Of a DNA stretch of 5,176 bases, positions 1 through 5,131 are shown one piece after another. Source of the DNA: Gemmatimonadota bacterium (GTDB taxonomy: Bacteria; Gemmatimonadota; Gemmatimonadetes; Gemmatimonadales; Gemmatimonadaceae); NCBI GenBank assembly GCA_023249395.1, contig JAHFCS010000187.1, forward strand, positions 1 through 5,176, in the 5' to 3' direction. Numbering within the stretch: the first letter of the stretch is position 1; the number at the start of each line of letters is the position of its first letter. A model generated the notes under the pieces. That model was not told where the DNA came from, did not search any database, and saw only the letters and a program-made list of their open reading frames with translations. Both the position numbers and the translations under genes were made by a program.

Positions 1-177
1 TACGAAGTACAGCTCGGGATGACCCGTCTCCCTTGCGCCCGGCGGGAGAAGCTCGCGGTTCACGAGCGCGTCGTAGACGATCGCGTCGGCACTTTCGATG
101 AGCTCGCGGCCGCGCACTGTGATGAGACCCGGATCTCCGGGCCCGGCTCCCACGAGATAGACTCTTCCGTTCTTCAA
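1..177 (-). CDS. cobA: Uroporphyrinogen-III C-methyltransferase (CobA/SUMT), N-terminal part, cut by the window edge
   Basis: The first 59 residues are visible and the gene continues past position 1. They read as the start of the SAM-dependent tetrapyrrole methylase family. Residues 6-20 (VYLVGAGPGDPGLIT) form the first beta strand and the GxGxGD SAM-binding loop. Residues 31-39 (DAIVYDALV) match the conserved ADxVxYDxLV segment of uroporphyrinogen-III methyltransferases. The family enzyme adds two methyl groups to uroporphyrinogen III in the cytoplasm, giving precorrin-2, the precursor of siroheme and corrinoids. The chosen start is a TTG at 177-175, because the frame upstream of it has no ATG or GTG before the protein similarity ends. 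It has no clear Shine-Dalgarno and overlaps the TGA of the upstream small frame as TTGA, which suggests translational coupling. Whether the full protein is a stand-alone CobA or a fusion (for example to HemD) cannot be seen. The family call is firm; the precise subtype is less so. Confidence 0.9.
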   Translation of the reverse strand, partial: MKNGRVYLVGAGPGDPGLITVRGRELIESADAIVYDALVNRELLPPGARETGHPELYFV

Positions 178-371
178 GAGGCGCTCAGATCGCTCGCCGC
201 ACGCATCGCTTCCGGGTCGAGCCCCTCCGCAGCCCGGGCAATCTCGGCGAACGGCTCCGGCACGAAGCCCGAGATCCGGTCTTCCGAGATCGCGAGAATG
301 CGCGCGTTGACGGGGTCAGCGACCTCGCAGGGAATGGTGGCATCAATCACTGCCAATAATGATAGCGGCAC
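174..371 (-). CDS. Small 65-residue protein, possible truncated AsnC/siroheme-decarboxylase-like helix-turn-helix
   Basis: This open frame has a strongly coding-like G/C bias at third codon positions and sits directly before cobA, overlapping its TTG start by TTGA. It starts at GTG 371-369 with an AGGGGG stretch just upstream; an in-frame GTG at 350-348 (residue 8) is an alternative. Residues 22-54 (DPVNARILAISEDR, then GFVPEPFAEIARAAEGLDPEAM) resemble the N-terminal winged helix of AsnC/Lrp-like proteins, especially the PFxxIAxxxGL pattern of siroheme decarboxylases (AhbA/AhbB, NirD/L/G/H). Those proteins are normally about 150 residues or more. Here the frame stops about ten residues after the motif, so the recognition half and the ligand domain are missing. 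Siroheme chemistry would suit a cobA neighbour. I infer either a shortened gene remnant or a small coupled leader protein. The similarity is judged by eye and is short, so the functional label is tentative. Confidence 0.5.
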   Translation of the reverse strand: MPLSLLAVIDATIPCEVADPVNARILAISEDRISGFVPEPFAEIARAAEGLDPEAMRAASDLSAS

Positions 372-414
372 GTGGCCCCCTGCTGTGGCGATGGAGGAGC
401 GAAAAGGAGCGGCT

Positions 415-443
415 CTGGCGCAGCGGGTGCAGGACGGGATAAT
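415..443 (+). promoter_or_regulatory. Candidate promoter for acetyl-CoA synthetase in the divergent gap
   Basis: The 104-base gap between the two divergent genes contains a GATAAT hexamer at 438-443, close to the TATAAT -10 consensus, and a CTGG at 415-418 in roughly the -35/-33 position. Transcription would begin near 450 and leave a leader of about 25 bases before the ATG at 476. The upstream element is weak and no operator-like dyad is evident. Confidence 0.25.
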
Positions 444-475
444 CTTCGCGAAAGAACGCCACCAACCTCCCCGAA

Positions 476-2449
476 ATGAAAGAAATCGACGTTCTCCTCA
501 GTGAAAATCGAAGATTTCCACCCAGCGACGAATTCCGCCTCACCGCCAGCGTTTCGTCCCCGGAGATCTACGCCGAAGCCGCACGCGACCCGGAAGCTTA
601 TTGGGAGCGCATGGCCGGAGAGCTCCAATGGGTGCGCAAGTGGGACACCGTTCTCGACTGGCAACCTCCTCACGCGAAGTGGTTCGTCGGCGGGAAGCTG
701 AACGCATCGGTGAACTGCCTCGACCGCCATCTCAACGGCCCGCGGCGCGGCGCGCCGGCGATCATCTGGGAAGGCGAGCCCGGCGACGAACGGACTCTCA
801 CCTACGCCGACCTCCACGCCGAAGTCGTCCGCCTCGGCAGCGCTCTCCGCTCGCTGGGGGTTGTGCGAGGCGATCGCGTCGCGATTTATCTGCCAATGAT
901 CCCGGAAGCAGCGATCGCGATGCTCGCGTGCGCCCGGATCGGCGCAATTCACTCAGTGGTGTTCGGCGGCTTCTCGCCCGATTCGCTGCGCGACCGGATC
1001 AACGACGCGGAGTGCAAGGTTCTCATCACCGCCGACGGCAGCTATCGCCGCGGACAGATCATCGCGCTGAAGCGGAACGCCGACGTCGCCCTCGAGGATA
1101 CTCCATCGATCGAGAAAGTCGTGGTGGTCCAGCGGTGGCGCGTCGCCGAGGGAGCGAAAGGGGCCGGCATCGAAGCGCCAATGCAGGAACCGCGAGACAT
1201 CTGGTACCACGACCTGGTAGCCGATGCCGCTGACGAGTGCGAGCCTGAAGCGATGGACTCTGAAGACGTCCTCTTCATCCTCTACACGTCGGGCACCACC
1301 GGAAAACCGAAGGGCATCGTTCATACGACCGGCGGCTATATGACCTGCGCCACGTCGACATGCAAGCTCGTCTTCGATCTCCGCGACGACGACGTCTTCT
1401 GGTGCACGGCCGACGTCGGCTGGGTGACCGGGCATTCCTACCTGGTCTACGGTCCGCTGGCGAACGGGGCAACGTGCGTGATGTACGAGGGCGCGCCGGA
1501 CAGCCCGGAAAGGGATCGCTTCTGGGACATCTGCGAGCGGCGCGGAGTGACGATTCTCTACACCGCGCCCACCGCGATCCGCGCCTTCATGAAGTGGGGC
1601 GACGGGCATCCCGCGCGGCATGATCTCTCCCGTCTGCGCCTGCTCGGCACGGTGGGTGAGCCCATCAATCCCGAAGCGTGGATGTGGTACCGCGAGCACA
1701 TCGGGGGAAACCGGTGTCCGATCGTCGATACCTGGTGGCAGACGGAGACCGGCGCGATCGTCATTTCGCCGCTTCCCGGTCTCACTGAGACAAAGCCCGG
1801 AAGCGCCACGCAGACTCTCCCGGGGTTCACGGCTGATCTGCTTGATCACACGGGCGCCCCCATTCCCGTTGGCGGCGGCCTGCTCGCGCTGACAAAGCCC
1901 TGGCCGTCGATGCTCCGTACCATCTGGGGCGACGACGACCGGTATGTGGAGACCTATTTCACCAAGTGGTCGGGACGGCCGGACCTCTATTTTCCGGGCG
2001 ACGGCGCCAAGCGCGATGACGACGGCTACTTCTGGATCCTCGGAAGGGTGGACGACGTACTGAATGTCGCTGGTCACCGCATCGGGACAATGGAAGTGGA
2101 GTCGGCGCTGGTGGAGCATCCAGCGGTTGCCGAGGCGGCGGTTGTCGGCCGTTCACACGACCTGAAGGGGCAGGCATTGGCGGCGTTCGTGACCCTGCGC
2201 GATGGCCACCAGCAGAGCCCCGAGCTGCGCGAGGAGCTCAGGAATTTCGTAGCGAAGAAGATAGGCGCCCTTGCCCGCCCGGACGACATCCTTTTCTCGG
2301 CCGATCTACCGAAAACGCGCTCGGGCAAGATCATGCGCAGGCTGTTGCGGGACATCGCCGAAGGACGCATCCTCGGCGACACGACCACATTGGCCGATCC
2401 GGCGGTGGTGGCCAGCCTCAAGGAGCAGTACGAAGAGCAGGAGAGCTGA
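476..2449 (+). CDS. acsA: Acetyl-CoA synthetase (acetate--CoA ligase, AMP-forming)
   Basis: This complete 657-residue protein has the usual length for Acs. It activates acetate with ATP to acetyl-AMP and then to acetyl-CoA in the cytoplasm. Motifs appear in order: the phosphate-binding loop YTSGTTGKPKG (270-280); GWVTGHSY (315-322), which contributes V317 and T318 to the acyl pocket; GTVGEP (391-396); and DTWWQTETG (418-426), whose second Trp (W421) limits the pocket to acetate. The hinge and ribose-binding region GDGAKRDDDGYFWILGR spans 508-524, VAGHRIGTMEVES lies at 531-543, and PKTRSGKIMRR (612-622) carries catalytic K618, the lysine reversibly acetylated by Pat-type enzymes in other bacteria. 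All catalytic residues are intact. The ATG at 476 is the first start after an in-frame TAA at 440-442, and the N-terminus (IDVLLSENRRFPP) fits the family. No Shine-Dalgarno is visible before it. The gene is divergent from cobA. Propionyl-CoA synthetase is unlikely given W421. Confidence 0.97.
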   Translation: MKEIDVLLSENRRFPPSDEFRLTASVSSPEIYAEAARDPEAYWERMAGELQWVRKWDTVLDWQPPHAKWFVGGKLNASVNCLDRHLNGPRRGAPAIIWEGEPGDERTLTYADLHAEVVRLGSALRSLGVVRGDRVAIYLPMIPEAAIAMLACARIGAIHSVVFGGFSPDSLRDRINDAECKVLITADGSYRRGQIIALKRNADVALEDTPSIEKVVVVQRWRVAEGAKGAGIEAPMQEPRDIWYHDLVADAADECEPEAMDSEDVLFILYTSGTTGKPKGIVHTTGGYMTCATSTCKLVFDLRDDDVFWCTADVGWVTGHSYLVYGPLANGATCVMYEGAPDSPERDRFWDICERRGVTILYTAPTAIRAFMKWGDGHPARHDLSRLRLLGTVGEPINPEAWMWYREHIGGNRCPIVDTWWQTETGAIVISPLPGLTETKPGSATQTLPGFTADLLDHTGAPIPVGGGLLALTKPWPSMLRTIWGDDDRYVETYFTKWSGRPDLYFPGDGAKRDDDGYFWILGRVDDVLNVAGHRIGTMEVESALVEHPAVAEAAVVGRSHDLKGQALAAFVTLRDGHQQSPELREELRNFVAKKIGALARPDDILFSADLPKTRSGKIMRRLLRDIAEGRILGDTTTLADPAVVASLKEQYEEQES

Positions 2450-2477
2450 CCGTGGTACGAACCCTGCCTTAGATTAA
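2446..2477 (+). promoter_or_regulatory. Candidate promoter for the 124-residue protein
   Basis: A TAGATTAA element at 2470-2477 lies 20 bases after CTGA (2446-2449, overlapping the acetyl-CoA synthetase stop codon). The arrangement resembles the -33/-7 promoters (TTTG, about 20 bases, TAnnTTTG) known from Bacteroidetes, and the same CTG-N20-TAGATT pattern recurs at 5064-5095. A start of transcription near 2483 would leave a leader of about 25 bases. Confidence 0.25.
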
Positions 2478-2484
2478 AAAAGGC
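2466..2484 (+). terminator. Weak hairpin after acetyl-CoA synthetase (GCCTT/AAGGC)
   Basis: GCCTT at 2466-2470 can pair with AAGGC at 2480-2484 around a nine-base A-rich loop, 16 bases after the acetyl-CoA synthetase stop. The stem is short and no T-run follows on the plus strand, so it is at best a poor intrinsic terminator. It overlaps the candidate promoter at 2446-2477, and the two readings compete. Confidence 0.2.
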
Positions 2485-2507
2485 GCACACCAGAACCCGG
2501 AAGGCTC

Positions 2508-2882
2508 ATGTTTGGCGGTCTGTTTCCCGAATCGATCTTTGGACGAAAGCTCAACCCGAACGCTGAGCGCCGCCTCCGGCTGTCACAGGCCCGCGCTGAG
2601 GAGACTATTATCCGCGCTCACGTGGACAACGCACTGATGTTCGTGGACACGTTGGCCGAGGACCTTTCGTTCGACCGTGCGATCGATACCTACATTCGCG
2701 TAATGGGAATCCCCGAGCCGCTGGCGAGCACCGTTGCGACGCGAGCGCTGGTAAACCTCGGCCGTGACCTGGTGCCTTTCCGGCGCCGCGCCCGCGAGGA
2801 GGGCCAGGAGGACGAAGAGGTCAAGCCGCGCCTCCGCCTCGATGACGCCGCCGCGCGGCAGAAGAGCGTCAAGCGGGCCTAG
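2508..2882 (+). CDS. Conserved-looking hypothetical protein, 124 residues, helical and highly charged
   Basis: I do not recognise this protein. It starts at an ATG preceded by GGAAGG (2499-2504), a partial Shine-Dalgarno three bases upstream, and its codon usage is as GC-biased as that of its neighbours. It has no signal peptide, membrane segment or cysteine. A short hydrophobic-aromatic N-terminus (MFGGLFPESIFG) leads into a region of about 75 residues (18-93) that looks mainly alpha-helical, with FVDTLAEDLSFDRAIDTYIRVMGIP as the most motif-like part. The tail is low-complexity: an acidic patch EEGQEDEE (97-104) followed by basic residues ending in KSVKRA. That design is compatible with a small cytoplasmic or nucleic-acid-associated protein, but nothing identifies a function. 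It lies 58 bases after acetyl-CoA synthetase on the same strand, so co-transcription is possible. Its 3' end faces the VKOR gene. Confidence 0.8.
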   Translation: MFGGLFPESIFGRKLNPNAERRLRLSQARAEETIIRAHVDNALMFVDTLAEDLSFDRAIDTYIRVMGIPEPLASTVATRALVNLGRDLVPFRRRAREEGQEDEEVKPRLRLDDAAARQKSVKRA

Positions 2883-2892
2883 CTCCGATGTT

Positions 2893-2904
2893 TTACCGCG
2901 GTAA
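2893..2904. repeat. 12-base perfect palindrome between convergent genes
   Basis: TTACCGCGGTAA is its own reverse complement and sits in the 37-base gap between the convergent hypothetical gene and VKOR gene. As RNA it gives only a four-pair stem with a CGCG loop. It lacks the T-run needed for an intrinsic terminator in either direction, so its role is unknown and chance is possible. Confidence 0.35.
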
Positions 2905-2919
2905 GAAAAGGCCAGCGAG

Positions 2920-3363
2920 TCAGTCCGTTCCTTCCTGACTGAGCGCAACTCGATCCCTCAAATCCAGCGCCGCGAAGACGAACATAATGGTCACGATGAT
3001 CGCCGAGATGACGCACCACTGGCAGATGGCCTTGATCTCGAACAGCTCCAGATATGTGAGCCACGACGAGAAGACAAACCCGAAGCCTGACAGCCAAACG
3101 AGCAGCCTCGACATTCCGACCGAGTCGGCGTACCGGTCCTGAATGCTCGCCAGCGCCAGGACGAACATCATGACGTAGAATCCCACCCCCCAGCCCGCCA
3201 CGGGCGCCCCCATGAAGACTGCCCACCGGCTCGTGTTGACGGTCTCGCACGAACCGATGCTGCAGCTCAGGTTTCCGACGACGCCCATCTTGTAGAGGAG
3301 CAGGTAAAGCGCGACGAAGATCCCGGCGAGCGCGAGCATCGCCACGATCATTCTTTTCGTCAT
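2920..3363 (-). CDS. Vitamin K epoxide reductase (VKOR) family membrane protein
   Basis: This 147-residue integral membrane protein would reoxidise the DsbA-like partner encoded just upstream and pass the electrons to quinone, replacing DsbB. Four hydrophobic segments are visible at about 5-24, 55-74, 87-108 and 114-133. The diagnostic residues are present: loop cysteines C34 and C39 after the first segment, followed by S45 and the GAPVAGWGVGFY stretch (52-63) typical of the family, and the quinone-side redox motif C114-Q-W-C117 at the start of the last segment. With a cytoplasmic N-terminus, both cysteine pairs fall on the outer face of the inner membrane, as expected. The ATG at 3363-3361 overlaps the TGA of the DsbA-like gene as ATGA, so translation is very probably coupled. 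It is a single-domain VKOR, not the VKOR-thioredoxin fusion seen in cyanobacteria. A longer reading of this frame upstream is only an antisense-like extension through the DsbA-like gene. Confidence 0.93.
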   Translation of the reverse strand: MTKRMIVAMLALAGIFVALYLLLYKMGVVGNLSCSIGSCETVNTSRWAVFMGAPVAGWGVGFYVMMFVLALASIQDRYADSVGMSRLLVWLSGFGFVFSSWLTYLELFEIKAICQWCVISAIIVTIMFVFAALDLRDRVALSQEGTD

Positions 3364-4076
3364 TTCCTTGCCGCTGAATCCACCGCCGCCTTGAGCTCGT
3401 CGTACGACATCGCGTTGGCGTAGGACTGGCTGCCGATCACGAAAGTCGGTGTCGAGTTCACCTTGTGGCGCTCTCCTTCGGCGAAGTTGGCCTCGATGCG
3501 CTTCTGGTGCGTTCGCGCGTCGTAGCACGATTCGAACTTGCCGACGTCGAGGCCGATTCTGCCCGCGTAGCTCATGAACATCGGCTTCGGATTGTCGGTC
3601 GCCTGAGTGCTCCACTGATCCTGCGACGCGAACAGCTGATCGTGCATCGGCCAGAACTTGCCCTGGTCGTCGGCGCATGCGGCGGCGTTCGACGCAGACT
3701 GGCTGTTGAGATGCTGCGGCAGGGGAAAGTCGTAGAAAGTGAGGTTGGCGAGCCCGGTCTCGATGATGCGTTTCCGGACGTCGGGCTCGGTGATAGTCGC
3801 AAAGCGGCCGCACGCGGGGCACTCGAAATCAGCAAACTCCAGAATCGTCACCGGGGCATTGGGATTGCCGATCAGATATCCCTGCGCCGGACCGGCGGTT
3901 GCGGCATCGACCTTGAGCGGCGTCGGTGCCGCCGCTTCCGGTTTGCGGCTCGCGACGTAGGCAAGTATGCTTGCCCCGACGACGGCGATGACGACGAGCA
4001 CCGGGTAGAAAGATTTTGGCCGGGTTGATGCGTTTCGAACTACGTTTCCGCGCCGGTCCTTCGATTTTCCTGCCAT
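3360..4076 (-). CDS. DsbA-like thiol oxidoreductase, membrane-anchored thioredoxin fold
   Basis: This 238-residue protein should introduce disulfide bonds into exported proteins in the periplasm. Its basic N-terminus (1-22) is followed by one hydrophobic segment (about 24-42), acting as signal anchor or uncleaved signal, and an Ala/Pro linker. The catalytic domain begins at GYLIGNPNAPVTILEFADFECPACGRF (66-92), where C86-P-A-C89 is the active site. The cis-proline is P210 in NSTPTFVIG (207-215), preceded by T209. Two further cysteines, C134 and C184, are spaced like the second structural disulfide reported for Mycobacterium tuberculosis DsbA, which also pairs with a VKOR. This layout is the DsbA/BdbD type with an inserted helical region, not a TlpA/ResA reductase. 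The ATG at 4076 was chosen because it gives a proper signal-anchor N-terminus. Only a weak GGA precedes it, and the frame stays open to 4571 on the complement of the next gene. The VKOR gene follows with an ATGA overlap. Confidence 0.92.
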   Translation of the reverse strand: MAGKSKDRRGNVVRNASTRPKSFYPVLVVIAVVGASILAYVASRKPEAAAPTPLKVDAATAGPAQGYLIGNPNAPVTILEFADFECPACGRFATITEPDVRKRIIETGLANLTFYDFPLPQHLNSQSASNAAACADDQGKFWPMHDQLFASQDQWSTQATDNPKPMFMSYAGRIGLDVGKFESCYDARTHQKRIEANFAEGERHKVNSTPTFVIGSQSYANAMSYDELKAAVDSAARK

Positions 4077-4145
4077 TTGGTTCCGTGGTTGATGTCGGAG
4101 AGAAGTCGTGCGCGCGCCTGTTCCGGCCGGGCTGCAACGGCCAAG

Positions 4146-4175
4146 AAAAGCTATTGACGAGGTATTGATATGCAA
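4146..4175 (-). promoter_or_regulatory. Candidate promoter for the DsbA-like/VKOR operon
   Basis: On the minus strand, TTG (4175-4173) and TAGCTTTT (4153-4146) are separated by 19 bases, close to the TTTG-N19-21-TAnnTTTG layout of Bacteroidetes-type promoters. Transcription would start near 4139 with a leader of about 60 bases. The upstream element lies inside the start of the divergent hydrolase gene. The match is by eye only. Confidence 0.25.
4159..4162 (+). promoter_or_regulatory. Ribosome binding site fixing the hydrolase start
   Basis: GAGG lies seven bases before the ATG at 4170. This favours that ATG over the in-frame ATG at 4212 (residue 15), which would cut off the first beta strand of the fold. 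Confidence 0.6.
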
Positions 4176-5015
4176 GCCGACGAGCTGCGCGTTCCGGTTG
4201 GACCTGGAGCGATGCATGTAGAGAGATACGGACACGGCGGCACAGCCGTCATTCTCATACATGGGTTCGCGACTTCCAGCTTTCTTTGGCGGAACATCGC
4301 TCCGGGGATCACCGATGCGGGACATACCGCATACGCGGTGGACCTTTTCGGCCACGGCGAGTCGGACCGGCCATTCGACGCCGACTTCGGAATCGCCGCG
4401 CAGGCGGAATACCTCGACGCAGCCATGACCGCTCTTCGAGTTGCGCGGGCGGTGCTGGTGGGTGTGGATCTCGGCGGAGACATTGCTCTGCGGCTCGCGG
4501 CAACGAGGCCGGAGCGCGTGGAGAAGCTCGTCCTCATAAACACCCCGGCGTTCGACGAGCTTCCCGCGCACGATATCACGCAGATGCAGCGCAACACCGC
4601 CAAGTTCGCATTTCGTACGACGAGAGGAATTCTAGGCGCGGCGCCGCTCATCGAAGCGGTGCTGCGAAAGAGCGTCGCCGATCCAGAGAAGCACATGCCG
4701 ACCCGGCTCATCGCACGATACCTGGCGCCCTTCGTCGGCAAGGACGGCACGAATCACCTTCTCGCGCTCGCCAGCTCGATCAGCGCCGAGGACCTGGAGG
4801 ATATCGACCTCCGCTCGATCCATGTCCCGACACTGATCCTGTGGGGCGAGGAGGACAGCTTCGTCGAGAGCAGGATCGCCGAGAAGCTCACCACTGCGCT
4901 TCCCGACGGGCGGCTTGTGCGCCTGCCGGGAGTCGGGCGGCTGCTTCCGGAAGAAAATCCGGATTATCTGATCGAGCTGTTGATGGATTTCATGAAGAGG
5001 CGGGCAGTGGCCTGA
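4170..5015 (+). CDS. Alpha/beta-hydrolase-fold protein with Asp nucleophile position and Arg in place of the catalytic His
   Basis: This complete 281-residue protein has the length and order of a haloalkane-dehalogenase or epoxide-hydrolase relative. ILIHGFATSSFLWRNIAP (28-45) carries the oxyanion HG motif and the TSSxLWRNI run also seen in DhaA-type dehalogenases. VDLFGHGESDRP (57-68) follows. The nucleophile elbow is VGVDLGGD (97-104) with D100 where esterases have Ser. A cap region covers about 125-205. LILWGEEDSFV (222-232) supplies D229 as the acid. The place of the general-base His, normally in a GAGHFLxEENP motif, is GVGRLLPEENP (254-264) with R257, and no other His follows. The dehalogenase halide-binding Asn after HG is Phe33, and the Trp after the nucleophile is Leu101. 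I therefore do not call it a dehalogenase. It may be a non-hydrolytic binding protein, a lyase-like or acyl-trapping variant, or an inactive paralogue. It is cytoplasmic, with no signal peptide, and divergent from the DsbA-like operon. Confidence 0.9.
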   Translation: MQADELRVPVGPGAMHVERYGHGGTAVILIHGFATSSFLWRNIAPGITDAGHTAYAVDLFGHGESDRPFDADFGIAAQAEYLDAAMTALRVARAVLVGVDLGGDIALRLAATRPERVEKLVLINTPAFDELPAHDITQMQRNTAKFAFRTTRGILGAAPLIEAVLRKSVADPEKHMPTRLIARYLAPFVGKDGTNHLLALASSISAEDLEDIDLRSIHVPTLILWGEEDSFVESRIAEKLTTALPDGRLVRLPGVGRLLPEENPDYLIELLMDFMKRRAVA

Positions 5016-5035
5016 AACACGGCGCCGACTGCAAT

Positions 5036-5067
5036 CCAGAGGCTCCTGAATCGGAGCCGCCGACTGG
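5036..5067. repeat. Inverted repeat downstream of the hydrolase gene
   Basis: GGCTCC (5041-5046) and GGAGCC (5053-5058) form a perfect six-pair stem around TGAATC, and CCAG (5036-5039) can extend it with CTGG (5064-5067) across an unequal internal loop. It begins about 20 bases after the hydrolase stop codon, the right place for a transcript end. No T-run follows, so it may protect the 3' end or act with Rho; intrinsic termination is doubtful. Confidence 0.5.
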
Positions 5068-5095
5068 AGTTAAGGGCATCAATCCGTTAGATTTG
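5064..5095 (+). promoter_or_regulatory. Candidate promoter with TAGATTTG -7-like element
   Basis: TAGATTTG at 5088-5095 is an exact match to the TAnnTTTG -7 element of Bacteroidetes promoters, and CTGG (5064-5067) stands 20 bases upstream in the -33 position. The predicted start falls inside the small dyad at 5095-5110, where a bound repressor would block transcription. In that case the left arm of the outer dyad would not be in the transcript. Confidence 0.3.
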
Positions 5096-5131
5096 GTGTA
5101 TCAGTACACCCACATTTCACCCGGATTGATG
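5077..5131. repeat. Nested inverted repeats, 10-base outer and 6-base inner arms
   Basis: CATCAATCCG (5077-5086) is the exact reverse complement of CGGATTGATG (5122-5131). Inside it, GGTGTA (5095-5100) and TACACC (5105-5110) form a second perfect dyad around TCAG. The result is a symmetrical two-stem structure with an 8/11-base internal loop. The last three bases of the right outer arm are the ATG of the next open frame. The inner dyad GGTGTATCAGTACACC also has the look of a dimeric repressor site, for example of the GntR/YtrA or TetR kind. Whether it works as RNA or as DNA operator cannot be told from the sequence. Confidence 0.65.

Noticed and set aside
19..504. 161-codon open frame on the plus strand
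   Set aside because: It runs antisense to cobA and the small AsnC-like frame and out of frame into the acetyl-CoA synthetase start. Its composition is not protein-like, while the minus strand encodes a clear CobA motif.
953..2119. Long open frame (388 codons) on the minus strand
   Set aside because: It lies entirely antisense to acetyl-CoA synthetase, is rich in Arg, Pro and Gly with no recognisable motif, and is the usual mirror frame of a high-GC gene.
2893..2904. Bidirectional terminator between the convergent genes
   Set aside because: The palindrome TTACCGCGGTAA gives too short a stem and has no T-run following it on either strand.
3465..4028. 187-codon open frame on the plus strand
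   Set aside because: It is the mirror frame of the DsbA-like gene and has no motif of its own.
4077..4571. Upstream extension of the DsbA-like frame without a stop codon
   Set aside because: The extension would be antisense to the alpha/beta hydrolase and would bury the signal anchor in the middle of the protein. The ATG at 4076 gives a normal exported-protein N-terminus.
4170..5015. Haloalkane dehalogenase
   Set aside because: Despite the TSSxLWRNI run and Asp100, the halide-stabilising Asn and Trp are Phe33 and Leu101, and the catalytic His is Arg257.
5077..5131. Transposon end or CRISPR-type repeat
   Set aside because: There is no second copy in the window, no target duplication and no transposase sequence nearby. 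The first codons of the following frame do not resemble a Y1 transposase.
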